A stretch of 40,767 nt of DNA from JBNJDJ01 sp051744845 (GTDB lineage Bacteria > Bacillota > Clostridia > Peptostreptococcales > Acidaminobacteraceae): NCBI GenBank assembly GCA_051744845.1, contig JBNJDJ010000014.1, forward strand, positions 1 through 40,767. Reading direction: 5' to 3'. This document shows, piece after piece, positions 1 through 8,727 of the stretch. Both the position numbers and the translations under genes were made by a program. Under the pieces are notes generated by a model. It saw only the letters and a list, made by a program, of their open reading frames with translations. It did not search any database and was not told where the DNA came from. The first letter of the stretch is position 1. The number at the start of each line of letters is the position of its first letter.

Positions 1-1
1 T

Positions 2-97
2 GAAACAGGTATGGGCTGTACAGGTCCAATAATAAATGTAAATGAGAAAAATATTGATAAAGCAAAAGAGATTTTAGAAAATAACGATTATATTTAA
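2..97 (+). CDS. C-terminal end of an unidentified protein (partial)
   Basis: An open frame enters from the left edge and ends at TAA 95-97, giving 31 visible residues. The fragment starts with ETGMGCTGPII and ends in a short helix rich in Lys and Glu. The single cysteine in the GMGCTGP stretch could be a functional or metal/thiol residue, but I cannot assign a family from so little sequence. A rho-independent terminator follows 30 bp later, so this is probably the last gene of an upstream transcription unit unrelated to the cell-shape cluster. Confidence 0.6.
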   Translation, partial: ETGMGCTGPIINVNEKNIDKAKEILENNDYI

Positions 98-126
98 AAC
101 TTTTTTAAAAAAATAACAACCCTAAG

Positions 127-160
127 TAACGTTAGCTTTTTTAAGCTAGCGTTATTTTTA
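127..160 (+). terminator. Rho-independent terminator
   Basis: An 11-bp stem (127-137 with 144-154, one G·T pair) closes a 6-nt T-rich loop and is followed by GTTATTTTTATT. It lies 30 bp after the stop of the partial first gene and separates it from the DUF4321–maf cluster. Confidence 0.8.
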
Positions 161-190
161 TTAAAAAAATATTATTTTTATATTATATTC

Positions 191-219
191 TTTAAAATAA
201 AACAAAAAAATGATAAAAT
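191..219 (+). promoter_or_regulatory. Possible sigma-A-type promoter for the maf/mre cluster
   Basis: TTTAAA (191-196) and TAAAAT (214-219) are separated by 17 bp and lie about 30 bp before the ATG at 249, after the upstream terminator. Both hexamers are imperfect and the region is almost pure A+T, so chance matches are likely. Position is the main support. Confidence 0.35.
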
Positions 220-248
220 TAATAATGATATTGTAAATGAGGTGAATA

Positions 249-488
249 ATGAAAAATAATAAAATTATGTTATTGATTTTTTTGTTGATTGGTTTAATAT
301 TAGGTGGTTTGATAGGAGATATATTAGGCGATTACATGCCTTTATTAAACTATTCAAAGTCTATAGGTATAAATAGTTTCAATCTAGATTTATCACTCTT
401 AGAAATGAATTTCAGTTTTCAAATGCGTTTAAATTTTGCAGGTTTAATAGGAATTATATTAGCTATATTTTTATATAGAAAGTTATAG
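249..488 (+). CDS. DUF4321 small membrane protein
   Basis: This is a 79-residue protein with two predicted membrane segments (about 7-28 and 60-78) joined by a short loop containing NYSKSIGINS. Size, the Gly-rich first helix (GLILGGLIGDILG) and the position directly before maf match the DUF4321 family of Clostridia, whose function is unknown. A GAGGTG ribosome site precedes the ATG by about 5 nt. It is the first gene after the terminator at 127-160 and is probably co-transcribed with maf, radC and mreBCD. Confidence 0.75.
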   Translation: MKNNKIMLLIFLLIGLILGGLIGDILGDYMPLLNYSKSIGINSFNLDLSLLEMNFSFQMRLNFAGLIGIILAIFLYRKL

Positions 489-496
489 AGGTATTT

Positions 497-1075
497 ATGG
501 AAATAATTTTAGCATCAAAATCTAAAAGACGTAAGAGTATTTTAAAAAAATTAAATTTGAATTTTAAAGTAAAAGGGAGTAATATTAAAGAAAAGATATC
601 TAAACGATTAACTCCTAAAGAAAATGTTATGTCAATTGCTTTTCAAAAAGGAATAGATGTAGCTAAAAAAAATAAAGATTCTTTAGTTATTGCAGCAGAT
701 ACTATTGTAGTAACAAAAGACGATGAAATTTTGGGAAAACCTAATAATGAATCTAAAGCGTTAAAAGTTTTAAAAAAGTTAAATAATACATATCATTATG
801 TATATACAGGCTATTGTTTAATAAATTATAGTGAAAATAAAAAAATAATAGAATACCAAAAAACTAAAGTTTTTTTTAATAATAATGATATTTTTGAATT
901 AAAAAAATATATTTCAAAATATAATGTTTTAGATAAAGCTGGTGGCTATGGGATTCAAGAACACGGTGCTTTATTAGTTGAAAATATAAATGGTGATTAT
1001 TATAATATTGTTGGATTGCCTATTAATAAAATTAATAAGCAATTAAAAAAATATTTTAAAATTAGTATGATATAG
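497..1075 (+). CDS. maf: Maf family nucleotide pyrophosphatase
   Basis: The 192-residue protein matches the Maf/YhdE family, which hydrolyses non-canonical or modified nucleoside triphosphates to the monophosphate and is linked to septum inhibition in Bacillus. Visible marks are the N-terminal LASKSKRRKSIL (family S-x-R-R loop), the central AADTIVV with its catalytic Asp, GKP at about residue 80, and the C-terminal GGYGIQEHGALLVENINGDY with the conserved G-x-Q and NGDY-x-N-(V)-GLP elements. Length is usual for the family. The gene begins 9 bp after DUF4321 and ends 9 bp before radC, the classical maf–radC–mreB order. Confidence 0.93.
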   Translation: MEIILASKSKRRKSILKKLNLNFKVKGSNIKEKISKRLTPKENVMSIAFQKGIDVAKKNKDSLVIAADTIVVTKDDEILGKPNNESKALKVLKKLNNTYHYVYTGYCLINYSENKKIIEYQKTKVFFNNNDIFELKKYISKYNVLDKAGGYGIQEHGALLVENINGDYYNIVGLPINKINKQLKKYFKISMI

Positions 1076-1083
1076 GAGGAAAA

Positions 1084-1773
1084 ATGTCTTTTAATGAGTT
1101 TACAATTAAGGAAATGCCAACTCAGGAAAGACCTAGAGAAAAAATGATCAATCATGGTCCGTCATCTTTATCTAATGCTGAACTTTTAGCAATATTAATT
1201 CGAACTGGAAGCAAAGAAAAATCTGCTATTGATTTAGGTAATGAAGTAATAAAAGAAATTGACGGTTTAACTAAAATACATGAAGTGACTCATGAAGAAC
1301 TTTTAAGTATTAATGGCATTGGAAATGCTAAAGCTTGTGTTTTATTAGCATCTATTGAGCTAAATAAGAGAATTTCGTCGTTTGCTCTTGAAAAAAAGGT
1401 AAAAATCACATCACCAAATGATATTATAAATATATTTATGGATGAATTGCGTTTTGAAAAAAGAGAAAATTTTATAACTGTTTTATTAAATACTAAAAAT
1501 GAAATTATTAGTAAGGAAATTATTTCTATTGGTAATTTAAATACATCAATAGTACATCCGAGAGAGGTATATAAACTAGCTATAAAAAAGTCAGCTTCAT
1601 CAATTATTTTTATTCATAATCACCCTAGTGGTGATCCTAAACCTAGTAATAACGATAAAAATATTACAAATCGATTGGTTAGAGTTGGAGATTTAATTGG
1701 AATTGATGTAATAGATCATATTATACTTGGTAATAATGAATATTTTAGTTTTAAAGAAAACAATTTGATATAA
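1084..1773 (+). CDS. radC: RadC family JAB/MPN-domain protein
   Basis: The 229-residue protein has the standard RadC layout. A helical N-terminal half has a helix-hairpin-helix-like part (LLSINGIGNAKA, about residues 75-87). A JAB/MPN metalloprotease-like C-terminal domain carries the metal-binding HNHPSGDPKPSNND motif (about 178-191). The biochemical role of RadC is unsettled, and the original DNA-repair assignment was withdrawn. An AGGAGG site lies just before the ATG. It overlaps nothing and is 15 bp from the preferred mreB start. Confidence 0.93.
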   Translation: MSFNEFTIKEMPTQERPREKMINHGPSSLSNAELLAILIRTGSKEKSAIDLGNEVIKEIDGLTKIHEVTHEELLSINGIGNAKACVLLASIELNKRISSFALEKKVKITSPNDIINIFMDELRFEKRENFITVLLNTKNEIISKEIISIGNLNTSIVHPREVYKLAIKKSASSIIFIHNHPSGDPKPSNNDKNITNRLVRVGDLIGIDVIDHIILGNNEYFSFKENNLI

Positions 1774-1788
1774 AGGATGGTAAGTAAT

Positions 1789-2814
1789 ATGGGAATGTTT
1801 ACAAAAAATATAGGAATAGATTTAGGTACTGCAAATACATTAGTTGCTGTTGAAGGTGAAGGAGTTATTATTTCAGAACCTTCTGTTATTGCAGTGAAAA
1901 CTGGAGATGAAAATGAAGTTTTAGCTGTAGGAAATAAAGCGAAAGATATGATAGGAAAAACCCCAGGTAACATAAAAGCTATAAGACCTTTGAAAGAAGG
2001 AGTTATTGCTGATTTTAATGTAACACATCAAATGTTAAGTTATTTTATAAAAAAAGCATTAAAGAAAAATAGATTTATATTTAAACCAAAAGTTGTTGTA
2101 GGTGTTCCATCTGAAGTAACTGAAGTAGAAAAAAGAGCAGTTATTAAGGCAGCACTTAAAGCAGGTGCAGGAAAGGCACTTTTATTAGAAGAGCCAATGG
2201 CCGCAGCAATTGGAGCTGGCCTAGATGTATCTAAACCATCAGGAAATATGGTTGTAGATATAGGTGGAGGAACAAGTGAAATAGCTGTAATTTCTTTAGG
2301 TGGAATTGTAACAAGTAGATCTATTAGAGTAGGTGGAGATGATTTTGATAAAGCTATTGAACATTATATTAAAAAAGAGTATTCTTTAGCTATAGGGAGT
2401 CGTACTAGTGAAAAAATCAAAATTAAAATCGGATCTGCTTATCAATTAGGTAGTCAAGAAATGGAAGTTACTGGTAGAAATTTAATTACTGGACTTCCTA
2501 AAACACTAAAAATAAATTCTAAAGAAATAAGAGAAGCTATTTCTTCTCCAGTAAATGATATTATTGATGGGATAAAATATACATTAGAAAAAACTCCTCC
2601 TGAACTAGCTTCTGATATTATGCAAAAAGGTATAATGCTTGCTGGCGGTGGGGGTTTGTTAAAAGGACTTAATAAGCTTATAATTGAAGAAACAGGTATG
2701 CCTGTATTTCTAAGTGAAAAACCTCTTGATTGTGTTGTTATGGGTACAGAAAAAGCAATTGAAGAATATAAAAAATTAGAAGATGTTTTTATTAGTACAA
2801 AAAACTTAAGGTAG
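1789..2814 (+). CDS. mreB: Rod-shape actin homologue MreB
   Basis: MreB polymerises on the inner membrane face and directs the elongasome that inserts lateral cell wall. The phosphate-1 motif GIDLGTANTLV is at the N-terminus, and VVDIGGGTSEIAVIS and GIMLAGGGGLLKGL supply the phosphate-2 and adenosine motifs. The first possible ATG is 1777, but the AAGGATGG ribosome site sits directly before 1789. A start there (341 aa, beginning MGMFTKNIGID) matches usual MreB N-termini, so I chose it. The neighbours mreC, mreD, mrdA and rodA encode its partners. Confidence 0.95.
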   Translation: MGMFTKNIGIDLGTANTLVAVEGEGVIISEPSVIAVKTGDENEVLAVGNKAKDMIGKTPGNIKAIRPLKEGVIADFNVTHQMLSYFIKKALKKNRFIFKPKVVVGVPSEVTEVEKRAVIKAALKAGAGKALLLEEPMAAAIGAGLDVSKPSGNMVVDIGGGTSEIAVISLGGIVTSRSIRVGGDDFDKAIEHYIKKEYSLAIGSRTSEKIKIKIGSAYQLGSQEMEVTGRNLITGLPKTLKINSKEIREAISSPVNDIIDGIKYTLEKTPPELASDIMQKGIMLAGGGGLLKGLNKLIIEETGMPVFLSEKPLDCVVMGTEKAIEEYKKLEDVFISTKNLR

Positions 2815-2818
2815 AAAT

Positions 2819-3670
2819 ATGAATACTAGATTTAGAAACTTTTTGATTATTTTTTGTTTTATTTTATTAATAATATCTATCGGATTTTCTAATGGAGGAA
2901 GAACATCAACGACTATAGTTGAAAATATAACTGCTAAAGTATTTATTCCAATCCAAAAAAATATTTTAGCTTTTAGTAATAATATATCTTCAAAAGTAGA
3001 AAGTTTTTCAAATATATTTGTTTATAAAACAGAAAATGAACAATTAAAAAAAGAAAATAAACGACTCAAAAATAAATTAAAAGATGCAAAATTAAGTGAA
3101 TACGAATTAAAACGTTTAGACAAATTAAAAGAAAGTTTAAATTATATTGATAATAGGAAATCTAATGAAATTTTAACTTCAAATATTATTGCAAAGAATA
3201 ATGGTAATTGGTTTAAAACTTTTTTAATAAACGCAGGAAAAAATCAAGGTATAAAAAAATATAGTGTTGTAATTTCTGAAAATGGTTTGATAGGAAAAAT
3301 TTATGAGTTAGGTGATGAATATTCTAAAGTAATTACAATAGTAGATTCTAAAAGTAAAATTTCTTTTGAAAATTTAACTGATAATTTAGATGATAAATAT
3401 CAAGGAGTAATAGAAACAAGTCAAAATGGAGTATTAAATGCAAAAGTTTATAAATCAAATCCAAATGTTGAAAAAGGAGATGAAATTATTACTTCTGGAT
3501 TGGGAATATATCCAAAAGGTATAACAATTGGTAAAGTAGTAGAAATTACAAAGAATGATGGTTTTTTGTTAGAATTAAAAATAAAACCTATTATTGATTT
3601 TGAAAATTTAGATAAGGTTATGATTTATACAATTGATCGTAAGAAAAGTGAGTGGCTAGATGAAAAATAA
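2819..3670 (+). CDS. mreC: Rod shape-determining protein MreC
   Basis: The 283-residue protein has one N-terminal membrane anchor (about residues 8-25), a coiled coil (about 68-105) and a beta-rich extracytoplasmic domain with the family's GLIGKI and GDEIITSGLGIYPKGI motifs. This is the usual MreC layout, in which the protein links MreB filaments to PBP2 and RodA. The ATG is 4 bp after mreB. The 3' end overlaps mreD by 11 bp, suggesting translational coupling. Confidence 0.95.
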   Translation: MNTRFRNFLIIFCFILLIISIGFSNGGRTSTTIVENITAKVFIPIQKNILAFSNNISSKVESFSNIFVYKTENEQLKKENKRLKNKLKDAKLSEYELKRLDKLKESLNYIDNRKSNEILTSNIIAKNNGNWFKTFLINAGKNQGIKKYSVVISENGLIGKIYELGDEYSKVITIVDSKSKISFENLTDNLDDKYQGVIETSQNGVLNAKVYKSNPNVEKGDEIITSGLGIYPKGITIGKVVEITKNDGFLLELKIKPIIDFENLDKVMIYTIDRKKSEWLDEK

Positions 3671-4136
3671 ATATATATTATTTTGGGCAATTTGTATTTT
3701 TATTATAAAAACAACTTTACTTGATTTATTTACATTTAGTAATTTTCATCCGAATATTATTTTAATAACGATTGTTTATTTTAGTTTTAAGTATGATTTC
3801 AAAGTAGTTTTTAAATTAGCGATAATTTTGGGTTTACTTCAAGATATTTTTGTTTCTCTTTTTATAGGAGGTAATATATTAGCATATATTTTAGTAACAT
3901 TTTTTGTATGTAATTTTGAAACGGTATTTAATAAAAGAAGTTTTATTTCTCCACTTTTTTTAATTACTATATCAACAATTATATATAATATGATATATTT
4001 TGTTTTAGGAAATTTATTAGGATATAATTTAACAGTTTCACAATTATTTAGTATAGTTTCTTTAGGAATATTATTTAATAGTATAATACAAATTATAATA
4101 CATCGATATTTTTTTAAAAAAAGAGTTATGAGGTAA
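3660..4136 (+). CDS. mreD: Rod shape-determining protein MreD
   Basis: This 158-residue, very hydrophobic protein has about five membrane segments and the size and position expected of MreD between mreC and the PBP2 gene. An LLGLLQDIF-like stretch (GLLQDIFVS, about residues 59-67) is the most recognisable family element. MreD is an integral membrane part of the elongasome. The overlap with mreC places it firmly in the operon. Sequence similarity alone would be weak, as usual for this family. Confidence 0.88.
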   Translation: MKNKYILFWAICIFIIKTTLLDLFTFSNFHPNIILITIVYFSFKYDFKVVFKLAIILGLLQDIFVSLFIGGNILAYILVTFFVCNFETVFNKRSFISPLFLITISTIIYNMIYFVLGNLLGYNLTVSQLFSIVSLGILFNSIIQIIIHRYFFKKRVMR

Positions 4137-4139
4137 TAT

Positions 4140-6965
4140 ATGATTAAAAGGTTAAAAAAACGGGAATTATTTATTGTTATATTTTTTTTAATAATTACCG
4201 TTGTATATATGTATAGATTATATGATTTAACAATTATAAATGGTGATAAATATAGAGAAAAGTCAATAAATAATAGGATTATCAAAATACCGACATATGC
4301 TGAAAGAGGCGAAATACGTGATAGAAATAATGTTTTATTAGCTGGTAATGAAATTGGCTTTACAATTAATTTTTTAAACGAGGGTTTAACTGAAGATCAG
4401 ATAAATAAGGTGGCTATTAAAATTTTTGATCTATTGAATAATTTAGAGGAAGATTATCTAGATTTTCCTATTGTTTATACAAAAGATAAAAAATTTAAAT
4501 TTGAATATGATATACAAAAGAATAAATGGTTAAAAGAAAATGGATTTGATTTATCTATAACCCCTAAAGAATTAATTGAATATTATAGAAAAAAATATTT
4601 TGGTTCAGAAAAATTAGATATAGATGATACTATATTTATGTTAAGTAAGCAAGGTATTAATTTACCTATTAATATAAGTGAAATGAAATATAAACAAGAT
4701 ATTGAAAAGGAAGAATTTTTAGATTATTACGGATTAGATTTAGATATTAAAGCAAGAAATGCTTTTGAAAAAATCAGAAATAAAAATTATTATGCCATAG
4801 ATAAAAATTATAGTGATTATGAAGCTTATCAGATATTGATTTTAAAACATTCACTTTTAAAAAAAGGATATAAGAAATATGAACCAGTTGTGATTTCTCA
4901 ATCTGTTTCAAAAGATACAGCTTTTAAGATTAATGAATTGAATTTAGAATTGCCAGGTGTTAGTGTTGAACCTAAACCTATTAGAAATTATCCTAAAAAT
5001 GAAGTTGCAGCTCATATATTAGGGTATATGGGGCATATTACTACTGAAAGTGAAATTAAAAAATATATTAAAGAAAAAAATTATGATAGAAATTCTTTAA
5101 TAGGAAAAAGTGGTATTGAAAAAAAATATGAAGATAAATTAGCAGGAGAAAATGGATATAAATATATAGAGGTAAATGCTTTAGGTCAATTTGTTAAAGA
5201 TGTAAATGACAATTATGATAATATACAAAATAAAACATCTGTATCAGGTGAAAATATCAATTTAACAATAGATGTAGATTTGCAAAAAAAAGTTGAATCT
5301 CATTTAAAAAATGCTATTGAAGGTATTTCAAATGGAACTAAATTTAAATCTAAATGGGGTGATTATAATTATAGAGAAAAATTTGATGGAGCAAAATCAG
5401 CAGCTGCAGTAGTAGTAGATGTTAATAATGGTGATGTTTTATCTTTAGCTAGTAGTCCATCATATGATGTAAATTTATTTGCTACAGGTATTTCACAAAA
5501 AGATTGGCAAAGTTTAAATCCTGAAAACAAAAATAATCCATTAGCTCCAAGACCGCTATATAATTTAGCAACTAGAACAGTTATACAACCAGGTTCTATT
5601 TATAAAATGGTTACAGGTTATGCTGCATTATCTTTAGGATTGGACCCTGAAGAAAAATTCGTTTCTGATGGATATGTAGAAGTTGGGAAAAATGTGTATG
5701 GTTGTTGGTTATGGAATACTAGGCATGCTAAACATGGATTGACTAATTTATATAAAGCAATTGAAGTATCTTGTAATTATTATTTTTTCAATGTAGCTAA
5801 TGGATATGATTATTATAAAGATGAAGAGTTAAATTTTGAAATGGATTCAGAAAAATTAATTGAAGTTTCAAAAAAATTTGGATTAGATGAAAGTAGCGGG
5901 ATAGAACTTTCTGAAGTAGTAGCTGGAGTTCCTAATCCAGAAAAGAAAAAAGATATGGTTAAATATTATTTAAAAAGAAAGTTAAATAATATTATAGAAG
6001 ATTATTTAAAGCCTGAAGATTATGAAAAAAGTGAAGCTATAATTAATGAAATTATTTCATGGTCTGATAAGAATCTCTCTAGAGGGAGTATTATATCAAG
6101 GCTAGAAAAGCTTGACATTATAGGAAATTTTAATAATAGAGCAAAATTAGCCGATATAATTAAATATGATTATTTTAATTTAATGCAATGGTATGAAGGA
6201 GATACTTTAAATTATGCTATTGGCCAAGGTAATCATCAATATACTCCAGTTCAAATTGCTAGATATATTGCAGGAATTGCAAATGGAGGTAAGATTTTAG
6301 ATTTAAATTTATTATTAGAAAGTAAAAAAGAAATTAATTATGAATTAAATCCTGATTATATCAGACATTTACAAAAAGGTATGTATCGAGTAGCTAATGG
6401 AACGCAAGGTACAGCAAGTTATATTTTTAGGAATTTTCCTATTGAAACTGCTGGTAAAACTGGAACTGCTGAGAAAGAAGGGAAAATTCCTCCTAAAGAT
6501 GAAGTAAAGTATCTAAAAGAAAATTACAAAAAAATAAATTCTAATTTGAAATTAGATGATATTAATAAAGAGACTCAAAGGATAATAATTGATAGAAATC
6601 AAAAAATAGCTAATTTAATAAACCATAAAAATAAATTAGAAAAGGAAAATCCAGATGAAAAAGAAAAATTAAATGAATTATCAAATGAAATTAATAATTT
6701 GATAAAAAATGGATATTTAAATAAAGGACATATTATGCGACAGGCTATAAAAAATTTATCAGATAGAAAAATTTTAGATGAAGATATCAATCAATATAGA
6801 AAAAAATATTCTGATTATGCATGGTATGTAGCTTTTGCACCTTATGATAATCCAGAAATAGCAGTTGTGGTATTAATTCCTCAAGGAGGACATGGTAGTT
6901 ATGCTGCTCCAGTTGCACGGGAAATTATTGGTGATTATTTTAAATTAGAGCCGTTTGAAAATTAG
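4140..6965 (+). CDS. mrdA: Penicillin-binding protein 2, unusually long
   Basis: This is the class B transpeptidase that crosslinks peptidoglycan during elongation. One N-terminal membrane anchor (about residues 10-28) is followed by a PBP dimerisation domain (about 45-350, RGEIRDRN at its start) and the transpeptidase domain with all three active-site motifs: SIYK (Ser486), SCN (544-546) and KTG (773-775). At 941 aa it is about 300 residues longer than E. coli PBP2. The extra length lies in the N-terminal half, in a Lys/Glu-rich helical stretch between SCN and KTG, and in a predicted coiled-coil insert of about 105 residues between KTGTAEKEGK and YAWYVAFAPYDNPEIAVVVL. The frame is continuous, so this is not a fusion by frameshift. 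It starts 4 bp after mreD. Confidence 0.93.
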   Translation: MIKRLKKRELFIVIFFLIITVVYMYRLYDLTIINGDKYREKSINNRIIKIPTYAERGEIRDRNNVLLAGNEIGFTINFLNEGLTEDQINKVAIKIFDLLNNLEEDYLDFPIVYTKDKKFKFEYDIQKNKWLKENGFDLSITPKELIEYYRKKYFGSEKLDIDDTIFMLSKQGINLPINISEMKYKQDIEKEEFLDYYGLDLDIKARNAFEKIRNKNYYAIDKNYSDYEAYQILILKHSLLKKGYKKYEPVVISQSVSKDTAFKINELNLELPGVSVEPKPIRNYPKNEVAAHILGYMGHITTESEIKKYIKEKNYDRNSLIGKSGIEKKYEDKLAGENGYKYIEVNALGQFVKDVNDNYDNIQNKTSVSGENINLTIDVDLQKKVESHLKNAIEGISNGTKFKSKWGDYNYREKFDGAKSAAAVVVDVNNGDVLSLASSPSYDVNLFATGISQKDWQSLNPENKNNPLAPRPLYNLATRTVIQPGSIYKMVTGYAALSLGLDPEEKFVSDGYVEVGKNVYGCWLWNTRHAKHGLTNLYKAIEVSCNYYFFNVANGYDYYKDEELNFEMDSEKLIEVSKKFGLDESSGIELSEVVAGVPNPEKKKDMVKYYLKRKLNNIIEDYLKPEDYEKSEAIINEIISWSDKNLSRGSIISRLEKLDIIGNFNNRAKLADIIKYDYFNLMQWYEGDTLNYAIGQGNHQYTPVQIARYIAGIANGGKILDLNLLLESKKEINYELNPDYIRHLQKGMYRVANGTQGTASYIFRNFPIETAGKTGTAEKEGKIPPKDEVKYLKENYKKINSNLKLDDINKETQRIIIDRNQKIANLINHKNKLEKENPDEKEKLNELSNEINNLIKNGYLNKGHIMRQAIKNLSDRKILDEDINQYRKKYSDYAWYVAFAPYDNPEIAVVVLIPQGGHGSYAAPVAREIIGDYFKLEPFEN

Positions 6966-6974
6966 GAGGTATCT

Positions 6975-7592
6975 TTGGGAAAAAAATTAAATTTTAAAGG
7001 GGTAAAAGAAGGAATAATATTAGATATTCCAAAAAAACTTGAATTTGATCAAATTAAAAAGATATTAAATCAGAAATCTAATAAAAAAAATAATTTGTTA
7101 AAAAATGCAAATTTAGTTGGAATTAAAGGAAAAAAATTAACTTATAAGGAAAAATACCTTTTAGAAGAAATTTTAACTAATTTATTTAAAATAAAGGTTT
7201 TAAATTTAGAGAATATGGAATATAATGAAAGAATAGAAGATAAACAAGAAAATAAAAAAAATGATAATCAATTAATAACAATTGATAAAACATTAAGATC
7301 AGGAGAAGAAATTGTTTCAAAAGGAGATATTGTCATCTTAGGAGATGTAAATCCTGGTGCTGTTTTAAAATCTAATGGAAATATAATAGTAATGGGTAAA
7401 TTAAGAGGAATTGCTCATGCTGGTATTAATGGTAAAGACGGTGCATATATTGTAGCTAATAAATTAATACCAAATCAACTTAGAATTAATGAGATTATTT
7501 CAAGAGCTCCTGATGATATGAAAAAAAATGAAGTATTAAGTCCTGAAAAGGCTTATATAAATGATGGTAGAATAGTTATAGAGCCAATTTAA
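6975..7592 (+). CDS. minC: Septum site-determining protein MinC
   Basis: MinC inhibits FtsZ assembly away from midcell after recruitment by MinD. The 205-residue protein has a variable N-terminal domain and a C-terminal right-handed beta-helix domain beginning near residue 95, with TLRSGEEIVSKGDIVILGDV and the conserved GAVLKSNGNIIVMGKLRG. The start is TTG at 6975, supported by AGGAGGT at 6964-6970 and by the domain length. It sits directly before minD and minE. Confidence 0.93.
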   Translation: MGKKLNFKGVKEGIILDIPKKLEFDQIKKILNQKSNKKNNLLKNANLVGIKGKKLTYKEKYLLEEILTNLFKIKVLNLENMEYNERIEDKQENKKNDNQLITIDKTLRSGEEIVSKGDIVILGDVNPGAVLKSNGNIIVMGKLRGIAHAGINGKDGAYIVANKLIPNQLRINEIISRAPDDMKKNEVLSPEKAYINDGRIVIEPI

Positions 7593-7604
7593 AGGAGGAA
7601 CAAG

Positions 7605-8402
7605 ATGAGTGAGGTAATTGTTATAACATCTGGAAAAGGTGGTGTAGGTAAAACGACTTCAACAGCTAATATTGGGTCAGCTTTAGCCAAGGCAGGTAAT
7701 AGAGTTGTAGTAATAGATTCTGATATTGGTTTAAGGAATTTAGATGTTGTTTTAGGTTTAGAAAATAGGATAGTTTTTGATATTGTAGATGTAACAACAG
7801 GTAACTGTGATGTTCAAAAAGCTTTAATTAAAGATAGAAAGATTGATGGCTTAGCATTATTACCTGCAGCTCAAACTAAAGATAAAACTTCTGTTAATGA
7901 AGAAGATATGATAAATTTAATAGATACTTTAAAAGATGATTTTGATTATATTTTAATCGATTGCCCTGCAGGTATAGAACAAGGTTTTAAAAATGCAATA
8001 GCTGCAGCTGACAGAGCTATAGTAATAACTACACCGGAAGTATCAGCAGTAAGAGATGCTGATAGAATTATTGGTTTATTAGAGTCTAATGGAATAAGTA
8101 ATATTTATTTAATTGTAAATATGATAAAGATGAATATGGTTAAATCTGGTGATATGCTTTCAATTCAAGATATTACTGATATATTGGCTATTGATTTAAT
8201 TGGTGCAGTTCCTGATGATGAAAAAGTAGTTATTAGTACTAATAGAGGTGAGCCTGTTATAAAACACGAAGATTCACTATCTGGTAAAGCTTTTATAAAT
8301 ATAGCAAAAAGATTAATGGGTAAAGAGGTAGAAAGATTAGATTTAGATCCATCAGACAATTTTGTTGATAAAGTCTTAAAGATTTTTAGGTTAAGTAAAT
8401 AG
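7605..8402 (+). CDS. minD: Septum site-determining ATPase MinD
   Basis: This 265-residue ParA/MinD-type ATPase has a deviant Walker A motif, SGKGGVGKTTSTANIG, near residue 9, a DSDIGLRNLD switch and the Walker B-like YILIDCPAGIE. The C-terminus FVDKVLKIFRLSK is the amphipathic membrane-targeting helix. MinD recruits MinC to the membrane and is displaced by MinE. GGAGG lies 8 nt before the ATG, and minC and minE flank it. Confidence 0.97.
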   Translation: MSEVIVITSGKGGVGKTTSTANIGSALAKAGNRVVVIDSDIGLRNLDVVLGLENRIVFDIVDVTTGNCDVQKALIKDRKIDGLALLPAAQTKDKTSVNEEDMINLIDTLKDDFDYILIDCPAGIEQGFKNAIAAADRAIVITTPEVSAVRDADRIIGLLESNGISNIYLIVNMIKMNMVKSGDMLSIQDITDILAIDLIGAVPDDEKVVISTNRGEPVIKHEDSLSGKAFINIAKRLMGKEVERLDLDPSDNFVDKVLKIFRLSK

Positions 8403-8413
8403 GAAGGAGTACT

Positions 8414-8686
8414 ATGATAGATGCTATCAAAAGTTTCTTTGGTAAAGAGAAATCCAGTAAATCAGTGGCAAAAGAAAGACTACAATTAGTATTAGTTCAT
8501 GATAGATCTGATTGTTCTCCAGAATTAGTTCAAAAAATAAAAAAAGATATTTTAAATACTTTATCAGAATATATAGATATAAATGAGGAAAAATTCGATA
8601 TAAAGATTAATTCATCGGAAAATGGGGAAAAACAATCTACATTAATTGCTAACATACCAATTAAAAAAATAGATAGAACTAGGTAA
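8414..8686 (+). CDS. minE: Cell division topological specificity factor MinE
   Basis: The 90-residue protein matches MinE. It has an N-terminal membrane-targeting and anti-MinCD part with RLQLVLVHDRSDCSPELVQ, then KKDILNTLSEYIDI and a beta-strand-rich topological specificity domain. MinE stimulates MinD ATPase and sets the pole-to-pole oscillation. Its presence suggests oscillating Min control rather than only DivIVA-anchored control. It starts 12 bp after minD and is followed by a terminator-like hairpin. Confidence 0.95.
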   Translation: MIDAIKSFFGKEKSSKSVAKERLQLVLVHDRSDCSPELVQKIKKDILNTLSEYIDINEEKFDIKINSSENGEKQSTLIANIPIKKIDRTR

Positions 8687-8687
8687 G

Positions 8688-8716
8688 ATTTCCCTATAAG
8701 GGAAATTTTATTTTTG
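8688..8716 (+). terminator. Terminator or attenuator between minE and rodA
   Basis: A perfect 8-bp stem (ATTTCCCT at 8688-8695, AGGGAAAT at 8699-8706) with a 3-nt loop is followed by TTTATTTTTG. It begins two bases after the minE stop, and only 11 bases separate its T-run from the rodA ATG. It must therefore be partial, or rodA must use a promoter further upstream. Confidence 0.7.
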
Positions 8717-8727
8717 AAAGGATAAAA

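Noticed and set aside
3839..4285. A 148-codon minus-strand open frame across mreD/mrdA
   Set aside because: Its composition (Ile, Leu, Tyr) mirrors A+T-rich sense genes; no motif, promoter or conserved context supports it.
4140..6965. Frameshift or gene fusion explaining the 941-residue PBP2
   Set aside because: The frame is continuous, all active-site motifs are in order, and the extra parts are helical inserts, not a second known domain.
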